Notes: a model not told the origin generated them from the letters alone. Numbered from the stretch's first letter, positions 17,909 to 27,012 are shown. The stretch: 45,326 nt of DNA from Planctomycetota bacterium (GCA_027859175.1 JAQIBG010000027.1:1-45326), one strand, 5' to 3'. Numbers and translations are program-made.

Positions 17909-19935
17909 GCCGTCGACTTGTGCTATTGATCGTGGTATTGCTGGCGATCGCTGGCTTGGCCGTGGCCCGTCTGGGGTCGTGGCAGTCGGTGCGGTGGGGT
18001 GTGGTCAGCGAGTTAGATGAGGATTTTACCAGCGCTACGTGGCGCGATCGCTGGCAGGCGGTTGGCGGCGGCGGTTTTGAGCAGCGTGATAAGAGTTTGG
18101 TGACTACTGGTCCCAATGATTCCCTGCTCATGTATCGACAGCGTTTGCCGGCCGCGGTCGCGATGGAGTATACGGCCCTGACGCCGCGCGATGGAGCGCA
18201 TGGCGATATTAGTGCGGTATTCACCGAAGATGACCCGTTTGTTCCAGGCTTGCGCAGTGTTTTTGGCCTTGGTGCACGCACGGTCTTTTTTCAGGTTGGC
18301 ATGGATGACAACACCGGTTGCGCGATTCGGGTTCGCACGCGCAGCGGCGCGATAGAGACCCTGGCGCTGTCTTCATTTCGCATCGAGCCGGGCCAGCCAC
18401 ATACCATTCGGGTTGAACTCGATGGTGCGGATTTGCGGCTCCTGATTGACGGTGAGTTGGTCTGTAGCCACCAGGAATTATTACCATTAGACAGCGGGCA
18501 CATCGGCGTGTTCGGGTATTACCCCGGACAGGTGTTTGACCGGATTCGGCTGTGGCGGCGGGCTGAAACTGATGTTGGTCCTTTGGTGCATGGCGATGTG
18601 CTGTGGCGTTACGGCCATGTGGAGGAGGCGGCGCAGGAATACCAGGCCTTGGCTGCGGCGAGTCCGTCGGCGAGCGTGGTTGATGAGGCCCGCTACCGTC
18701 AGGCAGCCTGTTTGGTTGAGCTTGGTGACGAGCGTGGCGCCTTGTTCCTGCTGCAAGACCTGACAGCAGCGAGCCACGTAGGCCGCGCTGAACAGTTACG
18801 GATTCATTTGGATGTCGCTGCGGGCCGTTTGGCCGATGCCGAACGGCGTATTCGTAGTCTGTGGCACAATGATGCTGAGCGGCGGCCCGCTCTGGTACGG
18901 CAATGGGTAACCGGCTTGAGCGCTGTGTCGCCAAACGAGTTTGATGGATGGCTTGGTATCATGACCGAGCTGTTTGCGGACGATCTGATTGCGCAGCGCG
19001 CCGTGGCGCGACCGCTGGAGCAGGCGGGTCGTTTTGAAGACATGCTGAGTGTTTGCGCCCAGGATTACCATGCACGCGCAACTGCTTTGCATGCCTTGGG
19101 TCGGCCCGAAGAAGTGCTTGAGCACAGCCCCTTGCCACAAGAGCGTGCGCGAGCCTTGCTGAGCCTTGGCGAATTTGACCGTCTTGGGCGCGAATATCCC
19201 TTCGTGTTGTGGGTTGATGACGAGGTGCGTCCGATGCGCGACGTGCCGCCGCCCTGGGATGAGGCCGAAGCCACTGCCACGCCCCCAGCGCGACTCGATG
19301 AGTTCCAGCAGATGCTGTGGTATCTCCGCCGTGGTCGTTTGGATGCAGCCGAGACCCTGCGGCCAAATGACGCGCGCGTGCTCATGGCGCGCGGTGAGCT
19401 TGACTCGCTCCTGGGCGGATCCGGGCGTGTGGCCCGTGAGGCACGTTTCATTGCTTTGATGACGGCCGCGGCAGACGGGTCTACGGTTGTGGTTAAGGAC
19501 CATGTGGCCGCGCTTGAGTCGGGCTGGTCTGATCGCTCGTGGTGGCCGCTATGGTTTTCGGAGGACGTGGTGTGGCCGCTGCTGCCATTCCTGTTGGGTG
19601 AACAAGACGCAGATCAGGCGCGTTTGGCCTGGGACGCGCACATCCTCGATCATCAGGATGAGTGGGCGCGGCGCGCTTGGCACCTGCATCAATTGGCGAC
19701 CGGACGCGAAGAGGTGGCTGATTTTCTGGCTCAGCCGGCTGCCGGTCGCAACGAGGCGCTGCTTGCACTTGGCCTTGGTTTGCGCGCTGAATTGGTCGGT
19801 GACCGGGATCAGGCTCTGCTTCATTACAAGACTTACGATGAATTGGGCCCCGGGCGCCAGGTGGTTGATTTTGGTGCGCCCAACCCAGGCATAGCGGCCT
19901 TTGTGACGTGGCGACGCGCCGAACTGGACAGGTGA
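17905..19935 (+). CDS. Membrane-anchored protein with jelly-roll domain and helical (TPR-like) repeats
   Basis: A 676-residue protein with one N-terminal membrane helix (about 5-24) after MSRR, so the bulk should lie outside the cytoplasm. Residues about 36-215 form a beta-rich block (LDEDFTSATWRDRWQAVGGG to HIGVFGYYPGQVFDRIRLW) that resembles the concanavalin/LamG-type sandwich of DUF1080-like sugar-active or sugar-binding domains. From about 223 to the end it is helical with repeats of TPR character, such as HVEEAAQEYQALAAASPSA and DEARYRQAACLVELGDERGAL. No catalytic motif is evident. Its coupling to a LacI regulator and its place 165 bp before the pseudopilin cassette suggest a role in sensing or presenting a polysaccharide at the envelope, but that is inference. 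Confidence 0.7.
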   Translation: MSRRLVLLIVVLLAIAGLAVARLGSWQSVRWGVVSELDEDFTSATWRDRWQAVGGGGFEQRDKSLVTTGPNDSLLMYRQRLPAAVAMEYTALTPRDGAHGDISAVFTEDDPFVPGLRSVFGLGARTVFFQVGMDDNTGCAIRVRTRSGAIETLALSSFRIEPGQPHTIRVELDGADLRLLIDGELVCSHQELLPLDSGHIGVFGYYPGQVFDRIRLWRRAETDVGPLVHGDVLWRYGHVEEAAQEYQALAAASPSASVVDEARYRQAACLVELGDERGALFLLQDLTAASHVGRAEQLRIHLDVAAGRLADAERRIRSLWHNDAERRPALVRQWVTGLSAVSPNEFDGWLGIMTELFADDLIAQRAVARPLEQAGRFEDMLSVCAQDYHARATALHALGRPEEVLEHSPLPQERARALLSLGEFDRLGREYPFVLWVDDEVRPMRDVPPPWDEAEATATPPARLDEFQQMLWYLRRGRLDAAETLRPNDARVLMARGELDSLLGGSGRVAREARFIALMTAAADGSTVVVKDHVAALESGWSDRSWWPLWFSEDVVWPLLPFLLGEQDADQARLAWDAHILDHQDEWARRAWHLHQLATGREEVADFLAQPAAGRNEALLALGLGLRAELVGDRDQALLHYKTYDELGPGRQVVDFGAPNPGIAAFVTWRRAELDR

Positions 19936-20004
19936 ATCGACCTGCGCCCAGGGGGGCTGTGTCAGGGCATGCTGGTAGTGGCCAGATTTCACTTATCTCG
20001 GTTT

Positions 20005-20037
20005 GTCTAGTCGTTTAGACTTCCGGGGTACTAAACG
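20005..20037. promoter_or_regulatory. Overlapping inverted repeats upstream of the pseudopilin cassette
   Basis: CGTTTAG at 20012-20018 is perfectly complementary to CTAAACG at 20031-20037 (12-bp spacer), and GTCTA at 20005-20009 pairs with TAGAC at 20016-20020. They lie just upstream of the candidate promoter at 20051, where an activator or repressor could bind. The 12-base loop and lack of a T-tract make a terminator less likely. Confidence 0.45.
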
Positions 20038-20050
20038 GCACTCGTGGGCC

Positions 20051-20078
20051 TGGACTTGGCCCTCGAAGTCGGTATAGT
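20051..20078 (+). promoter_or_regulatory. Candidate promoter of the pseudopilin cassette
   Basis: TGGACT at 20051-20056 and TATAGT at 20073-20078 are 16 bp apart, a fair sigma70-type match. The predicted start of transcription is near 20085, sixteen bases before the ATG of the first pseudopilin gene, which has a GGGGG ribosome site. Confidence 0.45.
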
Positions 20079-20100
20079 TGGCGTGATTCGGGGGCCGTTC

Positions 20101-20802
20101 ATGGCGCAAACTAAGTGCATTATTACCACGGCAGGTCGACGCGGTTTTACCGCCGTTGAGCTCTTGGTGGTGCTGGGCATTGTTACCCTGTTGACCGCGA
20201 TGACGGCCCCGGCTGCCATGCTCGCAATGTCCAAGGGCGCCGTGAACCGTTGTGCCGAAGAATTGGGGAGTCTGGTGCGCGAAGGCCAGCAGTTGGCCCG
20301 GCGACAGCAGCCTAATGGGCCGCCCGCCAGTCAGGCGCATTACGGCGTTGTGCTGCGGTGCGAGACCGATGGCACCGTTAGCGCTGAGTTGCTCTACGGC
20401 TCCACGGCCAATGACGTCTGGCGCGACGGCACAGGTGAAGCGCAGCGCAGTTACCGTCTCCCGCCAGGCATGTTTTTGTGGACCGCCCAGGGGACTGACG
20501 CCGCTACGCCGATGGCGCCTGGTGAAAGCGTCCATTGGTTTTTCCGGATCCGCGGTGGCGAGGCGATTGCCAGCCCGGGCGCGATGCGCCCGATCACGGT
20601 GGGCACGCGATTCCGCCCAGCTGATACCAGTGGCTTCGTGACTTCATCTGGCGGCCTGCTGGTGGCCCCGCCGCCTTTGCCCGAGATCCCCGCCAGCCCG
20701 GTTGCCGCTGAGATCAGTATTCGCAGTGCCGACAATAAACATGCGGTGCGTCTGGAACTTCTGGATCAAGGCCTTGTATCCCTTTCGGAATTGTCGCTGT
20801 AA
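20101..20802 (+). CDS. Prepilin-type protein, GspH-like (cassette gene 1)
   Basis: A 233-residue protein with a type IV prepilin N-terminus: a short basic leader ending in RRG, then FTAVELLVVLGIVTLLTAMTAPAAML, with Glu at +5 of the mature chain. A prepilin peptidase would cut between Gly and Phe. The body is predicted to be beta-rich, as in GspH/FimT minor pseudopilins (about 150-200 residues), so this one is only a little large. The start at 20101 gives a normal leader; the open frame back to 20044 is not needed. The stop is 1 bp before the next gene. Confidence 0.85.
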   Translation: MAQTKCIITTAGRRGFTAVELLVVLGIVTLLTAMTAPAAMLAMSKGAVNRCAEELGSLVREGQQLARRQQPNGPPASQAHYGVVLRCETDGTVSAELLYGSTANDVWRDGTGEAQRSYRLPPGMFLWTAQGTDAATPMAPGESVHWFFRIRGGEAIASPGAMRPITVGTRFRPADTSGFVTSSGGLLVAPPPLPEIPASPVAAEISIRSADNKHAVRLELLDQGLVSLSELSL

Positions 20803-20803
20803 T

Positions 20804-23191
20804 ATGAGACCCATGACGCGTAGTGGCTTCGCTTTGTTCGAGGTCGCCGTTGCCCTGCTCTTGGTGGCAATCGGCGTGTTGGCGCTGGCGATGTTTCTGC
20901 CGCAGGCCGCGCGTGCTCAGGAACGCGCGCGGTTTCAGGTGTATGCTGCGGCGCAGGCCGTTGACATGGTCAGTAATTTCGCGAACTACCCGCGTTTTCA
21001 CCTGGGCATGAACGCCGAGGCCCCAGAGCCCTGGGACAGTCAAGTTGGCTACAGCAGCATGGCGCCCGACCTTGAGCGCCGCTTGGCCTCGCCGCGGCAT
21101 GGCATCGCACCGGTGCCGGCGGCAATTGCGCGCCGCTTCGACAGCGATAATGATGAGATTCGTCGCGTCCTTGATGCCGGTGGCTACCTCTATTACTCGC
21201 AGCCGCTGGCGGCCGTCGGTATAAAGATGGAATCGGGGCACAATCCCAAGCCGCCGAGCGACGCGAGTCGCTTGGTGTTTGCGGTTGTTGGCGCAGCGCA
21301 GGCCAATGCCCTGCCGATGCTACCGTGGCGAGCGACGCCGTATTATCATGCCTATCCCTCGCCGCCTGGTTTCGTGCGCATTTCCAACAGTATCCTTGCC
21401 ATGCAAAATGCCTGGGAGACCCAGGCTTGGGCCGACGACACTGATATCAACAAAGTTTGGAATGTTGATCTCGGCGCCGCCGACGGCGATCGCGTGCCGA
21501 ACGATTGGAAATACCGGCGTGGTAGCTCTGGCATCTGGCCCTACATCGCGCCGCGCTCGATTGCCGATGACTCTTCGGCCCCAGACGGCCGCTACAAGTG
21601 GCATCGCAGCGTCAACGCGATTGCGATTTGTCTCTGGTACGCGTACGAATCGGCTGGGGTGCCGATGGACTTTCTGGTTGGCGCCGATGCGCCGGATCCA
21701 GCCGATCTCAAGGCTGCCGCGGCCGACCCGCGCCAGGTGATGGCGATGCGTTTGCTGGCCTACATGGGCATGGCGGCAACCAGCTGGTTTCCGCTTGAGG
21801 TTACGCCGGATAGCGAAGACGCGCCCTCGCATCCCGGACTTGCTGCCGGCATTGCCATTCCTGGACCAACCCCACTCAACCCTGCTAGTCCTGGTGGCGT
21901 GGCCTACCTCAACAACGGCACGGTGGTGCCGCCTGATTTCGCGAGTTTGATTGGGCCGGTGCGCAGCGTTGTGCCGGCCGTTGATCCGATTGAACAGGAC
22001 CTGCTGCTGGAGCCACTCGATGACTTTGGCTACCTGCCGGCCGTGGTTCCACCGGGCACCACCGATCGTCACTTCCGTTTGAGCATGCAGCGTATCGCGC
22101 GCTGGCATGAGATCAGCCTGCGTCTGATCATGGACCACAGTGCGCGCTTCCCCTATGACGGCTCGCTACCGCGGCCACTCAACCGACAGCTCGCGACTGA
22201 CCATCCCCTGTACATGTGGGATCTGATCGAGCGTACCGGGGCCAATGCCAATCCGCTTAGCGGCGAGATCACCGGTACGCGAGGCGATATTGCCATTGAT
22301 TATGCGAACATTGACGCGTCGATCAAAACCGGCGATGGCCAGGCGATTGCCGCTCGTCAATGGCGGCCGGTGGGTGCTCAGCCGCCCAGCTTTGTCGGTG
22401 CGGTTACGCGGGGTGCGGTTACCACGCTTGAGCGCGTGCGTGGTTTGGGCCCGAATGCCAACCTGGAGCGTGCGCATGACGATGCGTGGTACCAGTCCAC
22501 CTGGGGCGACCAGGCGCATTATTCTTTGAGTGCTCGTTTCCGTGCCGCCGAGCGTTGTCGTCAGCTGGTGTTCTGGACCGTCGACTGGCACAGCTATGAG
22601 GATTGGGAAACGGAACCCTCGGCTCCGCTCGATGCGAGTCGTTACCCGCTGCGGTCGCCAGACCGGTACATCCAGGGCAAAGCCATCTATTTTGTGACCA
22701 GCAATACGCACAAAGAGGGCAACAATACCACGATGAATCTGCCCGGACGCATGAGCGGGGTTGGTTGGGAAGACTTCTTGCAGCCGGAGTCGCGCAATCC
22801 GGAAAAAATGGCGACCTTCATCATTGATCCAACCGCGCACGCTCGTTATCGGGCCACCGGCAGCTACGTCCGCGACATCATCTCGATCCCGGAAGTGGCG
22901 CACGATTTTAGCCAGCAAGATCTCTACAGCGCGGTTGGTACAATGTATTATTATAGCACTGGCCACTATGGAAGGCCAGCCGATGAGGGTTATTCGCCGC
23001 GCAGTGACCCGTTACAAGACGGTACGCCGGTCTCCGATCCCAAGGCCGTATTCAACGGCATATTTGGCGCGGACCGCAATATGAACGCGCGGCTCGACCG
23101 TGGAGATCTGCCGGCGAGCGTACGCTTGCATGCGGTGGAGGTGGCGCGCTTCCCCTATTATGACCCCCGACTCACCTTGAGCCTGCGATGA
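20804..23191 (+). CDS. Giant prepilin-type protein, GspI-like N-terminus (cassette gene 2)
   Basis: A 795-residue protein starting with MRPMTRSG, cleavage before FALFEVAVALLLVAIGVLALAMFLPQA, and Glu at position +5. This N-terminus is like that of GspI-type minor pseudopilins, but those are about 120 residues, so the body is roughly six times longer. The body is rich in Trp, Tyr, Pro and Asp, with turns such as DDTDINKVWNVDLGAADGDRVPNDW (about 211-235) that resemble calcium-binding loops. No enzyme motif is recognised. The start follows the previous stop by 1 bp and the end overlaps the next gene by 4 bp (ATGA). Some features recall the 'Verru_Chthon cassette' proteins of Verrucomicrobia; I cannot test that here. 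Confidence 0.82.
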   Translation: MRPMTRSGFALFEVAVALLLVAIGVLALAMFLPQAARAQERARFQVYAAAQAVDMVSNFANYPRFHLGMNAEAPEPWDSQVGYSSMAPDLERRLASPRHGIAPVPAAIARRFDSDNDEIRRVLDAGGYLYYSQPLAAVGIKMESGHNPKPPSDASRLVFAVVGAAQANALPMLPWRATPYYHAYPSPPGFVRISNSILAMQNAWETQAWADDTDINKVWNVDLGAADGDRVPNDWKYRRGSSGIWPYIAPRSIADDSSAPDGRYKWHRSVNAIAICLWYAYESAGVPMDFLVGADAPDPADLKAAAADPRQVMAMRLLAYMGMAATSWFPLEVTPDSEDAPSHPGLAAGIAIPGPTPLNPASPGGVAYLNNGTVVPPDFASLIGPVRSVVPAVDPIEQDLLLEPLDDFGYLPAVVPPGTTDRHFRLSMQRIARWHEISLRLIMDHSARFPYDGSLPRPLNRQLATDHPLYMWDLIERTGANANPLSGEITGTRGDIAIDYANIDASIKTGDGQAIAARQWRPVGAQPPSFVGAVTRGAVTTLERVRGLGPNANLERAHDDAWYQSTWGDQAHYSLSARFRAAERCRQLVFWTVDWHSYEDWETEPSAPLDASRYPLRSPDRYIQGKAIYFVTSNTHKEGNNTTMNLPGRMSGVGWEDFLQPESRNPEKMATFIIDPTAHARYRATGSYVRDIISIPEVAHDFSQQDLYSAVGTMYYYSTGHYGRPADEGYSPRSDPLQDGTPVSDPKAVFNGIFGADRNMNARLDRGDLPASVRLHAVEVARFPYYDPRLTLSLR

Positions 23192-24741
23192 TGCGGCGTG
23201 GCTTCACCTTAGTAGAGTTGGTCATCGCCGTGGCTTTGGGCTTGGTGGTGGTGATCACCGTGTACAGCGCCTTGGCCACGGCCACCAGCAGCGTGACTGC
23301 GATCAATCGACAGGGACGCTTGAATTCTCAGATGCGCTTGGCCTTGCGGGCAGGGCTCAATGAAGCCGACTACTGGTTGGTGTACGACGATCCGGAATCG
23401 GCTGACCCGAGCGACCGCGCCCTGCGCATCAGCAGCGACGACCTCGGTTCTACCGATGCGGCCGCTGTCCAAGCGGCTCTTCCGGATGCCCCGGGCCCCA
23501 TCGGTCTGCCATTCACGCCATTGCGAGCGACTCAGGCGACCTGGACGGTGACGGGTGGTGGCGTGTTGCGTGATGCCGCGACCTTGGGTGATGACCGTGC
23601 CGTACTGGGGGGCCTCGATCAAAATCAGGGCTTCGATGGCGAACGCCCCTATCAGGCCAACGATCCGCGTCGCTGGTATCGTGGGCCATTATTCGATGGC
23701 AAATACCCGAGCCGTCGCTGGCGTATTCACGGCTATTACGGTGTGGTGTCGAATCAGACGCCAACGCCAGATCTCGACAATACCGTTACCGCGCCGCTGG
23801 GCACGGTGACCGGCGATTTGGTGCGGGCAGACGATGTCGATGCCGACGGTGATGCCGACCCTCGTTGGGCCGCGTATCCGATCACGTGGACGTGGAACGA
23901 ACGGCAACTGGCGGCGCTGACCTATGGCTTGGGCTACTACGGCATGGCAGAGTATCTGTCGCCCAATCAACCGCTGTTTGCGCACGGAGGAAGTCGACCC
24001 GACACAAACGGTGTTTTGGTCTGGAATCACGAATTAGCTTGGCGCCCAGCAATAGAGCGCACCGCGGGTGGCACCGAATTCACTTACTTGATGGCGATGG
24101 GCATAAAGGGCTTCGGCGGCGATCACCACAGTGGTGATACCCAGAAGCGCACCATAAATTACACCGCCCCGAACTTGGCCTACAGCACCCAGTTTGGCCC
24201 GATTCCCTTGTTGCCGTGGTCGCATTACACCGGGGCCTGGGTCGGCGAGGGCGGCAGCAGCTATAGCTTCAACGGTGACAACGGCAACTCGCCCACCACC
24301 TTGCTCAATCTCAGTGGTGTGTCGCGGATTACCGATCTGCCGAGCCCCAACTTGCCGCGACGGACCTACTTCTATCACAACTTCTCGCGCTGGGAGCACG
24401 CCGCCAAGAATGCCCAGGACACCAAGGTGTTCTTGAATCGCAGTATGTCGGTGCAGCCGGCACTGCGGGTCAAGCCTGAGGACTGGCCAGACGTCCACTA
24501 TAGTGTCCGGCGCATGGCCGCTGGTGGGCGCTTGTCGACCACCTGCTACGTGCGGGTGATGGATAGCGGAACCGGGCAGTTGATCGAAATTCCTTTCAAC
24601 ACTGTTGGCACTACCCTGCGCGGTGCACGTCGGCAACGGCGCTACGACGGCAGCGGCGCCAGCGACGTCAATACCGGTTGGGCTGCTTGGTACGGACCAG
24701 GCGATGTGCGGAATCACAAGCATCTGGATAGCGCGCCATGA
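23188..24741 (+). CDS. Large prepilin-type protein, GspJ-like N-terminus (cassette gene 3)
   Basis: A 517-residue protein with leader MMRRG and mature start FTLVELVIAVALGLVVVITVYSALATATSSV, Glu at +5. It is about two and a half times longer than typical GspJ (about 200 residues). After the helix comes a segment RQGRLNSQMRLALRAGLNEADYWLVYDD like the helix extension of GspJ/PulJ proteins. An Asp-rich loop at 215-224 (DDVDADGDAD) resembles thrombospondin type-3 calcium sites. It overlaps both neighbours by 4 bp, so translation of the cassette is coupled. Confidence 0.83.
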   Translation: MMRRGFTLVELVIAVALGLVVVITVYSALATATSSVTAINRQGRLNSQMRLALRAGLNEADYWLVYDDPESADPSDRALRISSDDLGSTDAAAVQAALPDAPGPIGLPFTPLRATQATWTVTGGGVLRDAATLGDDRAVLGGLDQNQGFDGERPYQANDPRRWYRGPLFDGKYPSRRWRIHGYYGVVSNQTPTPDLDNTVTAPLGTVTGDLVRADDVDADGDADPRWAAYPITWTWNERQLAALTYGLGYYGMAEYLSPNQPLFAHGGSRPDTNGVLVWNHELAWRPAIERTAGGTEFTYLMAMGIKGFGGDHHSGDTQKRTINYTAPNLAYSTQFGPIPLLPWSHYTGAWVGEGGSSYSFNGDNGNSPTTLLNLSGVSRITDLPSPNLPRRTYFYHNFSRWEHAAKNAQDTKVFLNRSMSVQPALRVKPEDWPDVHYSVRRMAAGGRLSTTCYVRVMDSGTGQLIEIPFNTVGTTLRGARRQRRYDGSGASDVNTGWAAWYGPGDVRNHKHLDSAP

Positions 24742-25976
24742 ATCATCGCAGCGGCTTCCTGTTAATCATCGTTGCTGGCATCATGGTGCTGCTGGCCACC
24801 ACCATTCTGCTGGTGATCAGTCATACCCGTAGTGACGCTGAAGATGTGGATCTTACTATGCGCGAGGTCCAGGCGCGCATCGCGCTCACTGCCGCGTTGC
24901 AGTATATTCAGGAGACTAGCCGGATTGGTTGGGAGCTGGACAGCGCGGCGTGGTCAACGGCCTATGCGGCCGAGATTGGCTTGGCGATAAACCCGAGTTC
25001 GGCCTTCGTTGAGCAGCCGTGGTTGCATCCCGGCTATATGCCGGCAACCAATAGCACGCCGATCCCCTATCCGAACGACCCGCGCAATGAGCTCCACGAG
25101 GAGGCCTTCGGCTGGGTTGACGTGCGCGATGGTGGGATTGGCCCCAAGACTCTCGACTATGACGGCGATGGCGAGTACGACCTCTTGTACGACCCAGCAG
25201 CGCGGGTGCGGCTATTTGATGTCGATTTCCCGGTCGATGCCAGCACCGAGGGTGTCGATCAAACGCCCGTGTTTCCCAACGTCGGTGGCGTGTGTATCGA
25301 ACCACTGCACGCATTGACCCTACCGCCCTATGCAACCGCAACCCTTGCCGCCCCTAATTCCATCGAACAGGATCCGAGCGATCCCTTGTTCGGTTTGCCC
25401 TTGCTGCGCAATCCCGATCCCAGCCCGCTTGGGTCGGCCGGTACCGCTCCGAGTTGGACCGAGCATCAGCTTGGCAATGAGGCCCCGGTGATGACGAGTT
25501 TAGGTCGCGCGTGGATGCGTCTCTATCGCGATGGCCCGGCCACCTTCGTCATCACTGTGGGCGCCGGTGGCACGATGGGCTTTAAGAATTGGGCCGAGGT
25601 CGTGGCGCATGGTGCGAGTGGCACCTTTGGCGGTAGCCGTGAAATGTTTGAAGACAGCAAGGCCAGCGAGGTGCGGATGTGGTACCGCGCCGAGTGGTCA
25701 CCGGCGGTTGGTGGCAACGATGTGTGGCGCTTGCTCAATCAGCAGGGCTACGGCGATAGCTGGCGCGACTCCCCCATGTGGAGCAACAACCTGGGCGGCA
25801 AGGAAAAAACCAGTCTCAACCACGCCACCTGGAACTGGCAGTATTGGGGTCCGTCGGAAGACAAGCTCAAGGCGCGCGATGAGTCGCGCAGCATCGATCC
25901 GCGCCCAGTGACGGTAAACCAGGGTGGCACCTTCACCTTCATCCAACGCTTGCGCTTCCCGCCGGCACGATGGTAG
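24738..25976 (+). CDS. Prepilin-type protein, GspK-like N-terminus (cassette gene 4)
   Basis: A 412-residue protein beginning MNHRSG and then FLLIIVAGIMVLLATTILLVISHTRSDAEDVD. It lacks the Glu at +5 that the other four have, which is the known peculiarity of GspK, the tip subunit of type II pseudopili. GspK proteins are usually about 320 residues. A loop LDYDGDGEYDLLYDP (Asp140-Asp148) is a good match to a calcium-binding DxDGDG loop; GspK proteins bind calcium in known structures. Overlap is 4 bp with the gene before and 7 bp or a short gap with the gene after, depending on its start. Confidence 0.82.
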   Translation: MNHRSGFLLIIVAGIMVLLATTILLVISHTRSDAEDVDLTMREVQARIALTAALQYIQETSRIGWELDSAAWSTAYAAEIGLAINPSSAFVEQPWLHPGYMPATNSTPIPYPNDPRNELHEEAFGWVDVRDGGIGPKTLDYDGDGEYDLLYDPAARVRLFDVDFPVDASTEGVDQTPVFPNVGGVCIEPLHALTLPPYATATLAAPNSIEQDPSDPLFGLPLLRNPDPSPLGSAGTAPSWTEHQLGNEAPVMTSLGRAWMRLYRDGPATFVITVGAGGTMGFKNWAEVVAHGASGTFGGSREMFEDSKASEVRMWYRAEWSPAVGGNDVWRLLNQQGYGDSWRDSPMWSNNLGGKEKTSLNHATWNWQYWGPSEDKLKARDESRSIDPRPVTVNQGGTFTFIQRLRFPPARW

Positions 25977-25984
25977 ACTCAGCC

Positions 25985-27004
25985 ATGCGACGTGGATTCA
26001 CCCTGATCGAATTGCTGATTGTTATCGGCATCATCTTGCTGTTGGCCGCGCTCATCATCAGCGTGAGTGGCATAGTGCGGCGCAAGGCCGGTTTGCTCGC
26101 GAGTTCGCAGCGCCTCAGCGAGGGCGTGCAGGCAATCCTTGGCAGTTATAGCGACGGTCTTGGGGCAGTCGGCTTGCATCGCGACTTGCATGCCACGGTG
26201 CAGGCCATGGGTGGCACGGCCGATGAAGTCCCTGGTGTGCGCGCGTTTTTGGTCGACCGACGCTATGGCATTACCATGCCGGCTACCGGTGGCGGCAGTT
26301 GGATTCCCTTACCCTACCCGAGTTACTGTTTTGATTATCCTTGGGGCCAGGTTCCGGCACATGATCCCGATGTGAGTGCCACCACCTTGTCGCCACCAGA
26401 CACCACCTATCCGGTTCAAGATCGGGCGCTGTCGCAGCTGAACCCGCGCCACAGCGCGGCGTTGTGGCACTTGGCCGGCTTGTTGGCTGATGACCCGGCT
26501 AGCAGCCTTGCGGCCTACACGAGCGATCGAGGGCCGACCAAGCCGTGGAATGATGCCTGGGGTAAGCCCCTCGTCATTGCCTGGGGGCTGTATCAGCCGC
26601 GCTGCAATACTTTGATTTCGATCAAGGTGCCAATGGGCGGTAGCGACAACGCCGCGAAAACACGGCAAGACCTGTTCTTGCAGCGCGCGATGGAGGTGTA
26701 CGGCTACGGCCGGGCCTTTTATCTCGCCGGCGGCGCGTTGGGGCCGCGCCTCAGCAGCACTTTGAACGCAATTGATCTGACCAGCAGCGCGAGCAATTGG
26801 ACTGGCAGTGGTGGGGTTTTGGATCAGGCCTGGAGCGATATTATCGAAGTGGCCGGGACCGAAGATGGCGTGGAGCAATGGCGCACCGACAGCAGCGTGA
26901 GCCCGGCGGTGAACGCCTGGAACGATCCGCCGTGGAAGGGGATTAAAACGGCGCGCACTGAGGGGCGTGATTGTGCGCTGCTGAGCCCGGCCGAGATGCG
27001 CTAA
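25985..27004 (+). CDS. Prepilin-type protein, GspG-like N-terminus (cassette gene 5)
   Basis: A 339-residue protein with the most canonical prepilin N-terminus of the cassette: MRRG, then FTLIELLIVIGIILLLAALIISVSGIVRRKA, Glu at +5. Major pseudopilins (GspG) are about 140 residues, so this is more than twice the usual size. The start at 25985 leaves the standard four-residue leader; an ATG at 25970 would add MVDSA and overlap the previous gene by 7 bp. The remainder is Gly/Pro/Trp-rich with no known domain that I can identify. It is the last gene of the cassette and ends 8 bp from a convergent gene. Confidence 0.83.
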   Translation: MRRGFTLIELLIVIGIILLLAALIISVSGIVRRKAGLLASSQRLSEGVQAILGSYSDGLGAVGLHRDLHATVQAMGGTADEVPGVRAFLVDRRYGITMPATGGGSWIPLPYPSYCFDYPWGQVPAHDPDVSATTLSPPDTTYPVQDRALSQLNPRHSAALWHLAGLLADDPASSLAAYTSDRGPTKPWNDAWGKPLVIAWGLYQPRCNTLISIKVPMGGSDNAAKTRQDLFLQRAMEVYGYGRAFYLAGGALGPRLSSTLNAIDLTSSASNWTGSGGVLDQAWSDIIEVAGTEDGVEQWRTDSSVSPAVNAWNDPPWKGIKTARTEGRDCALLSPAEMR

Positions 27005-27012
27005 GGTGTAGC

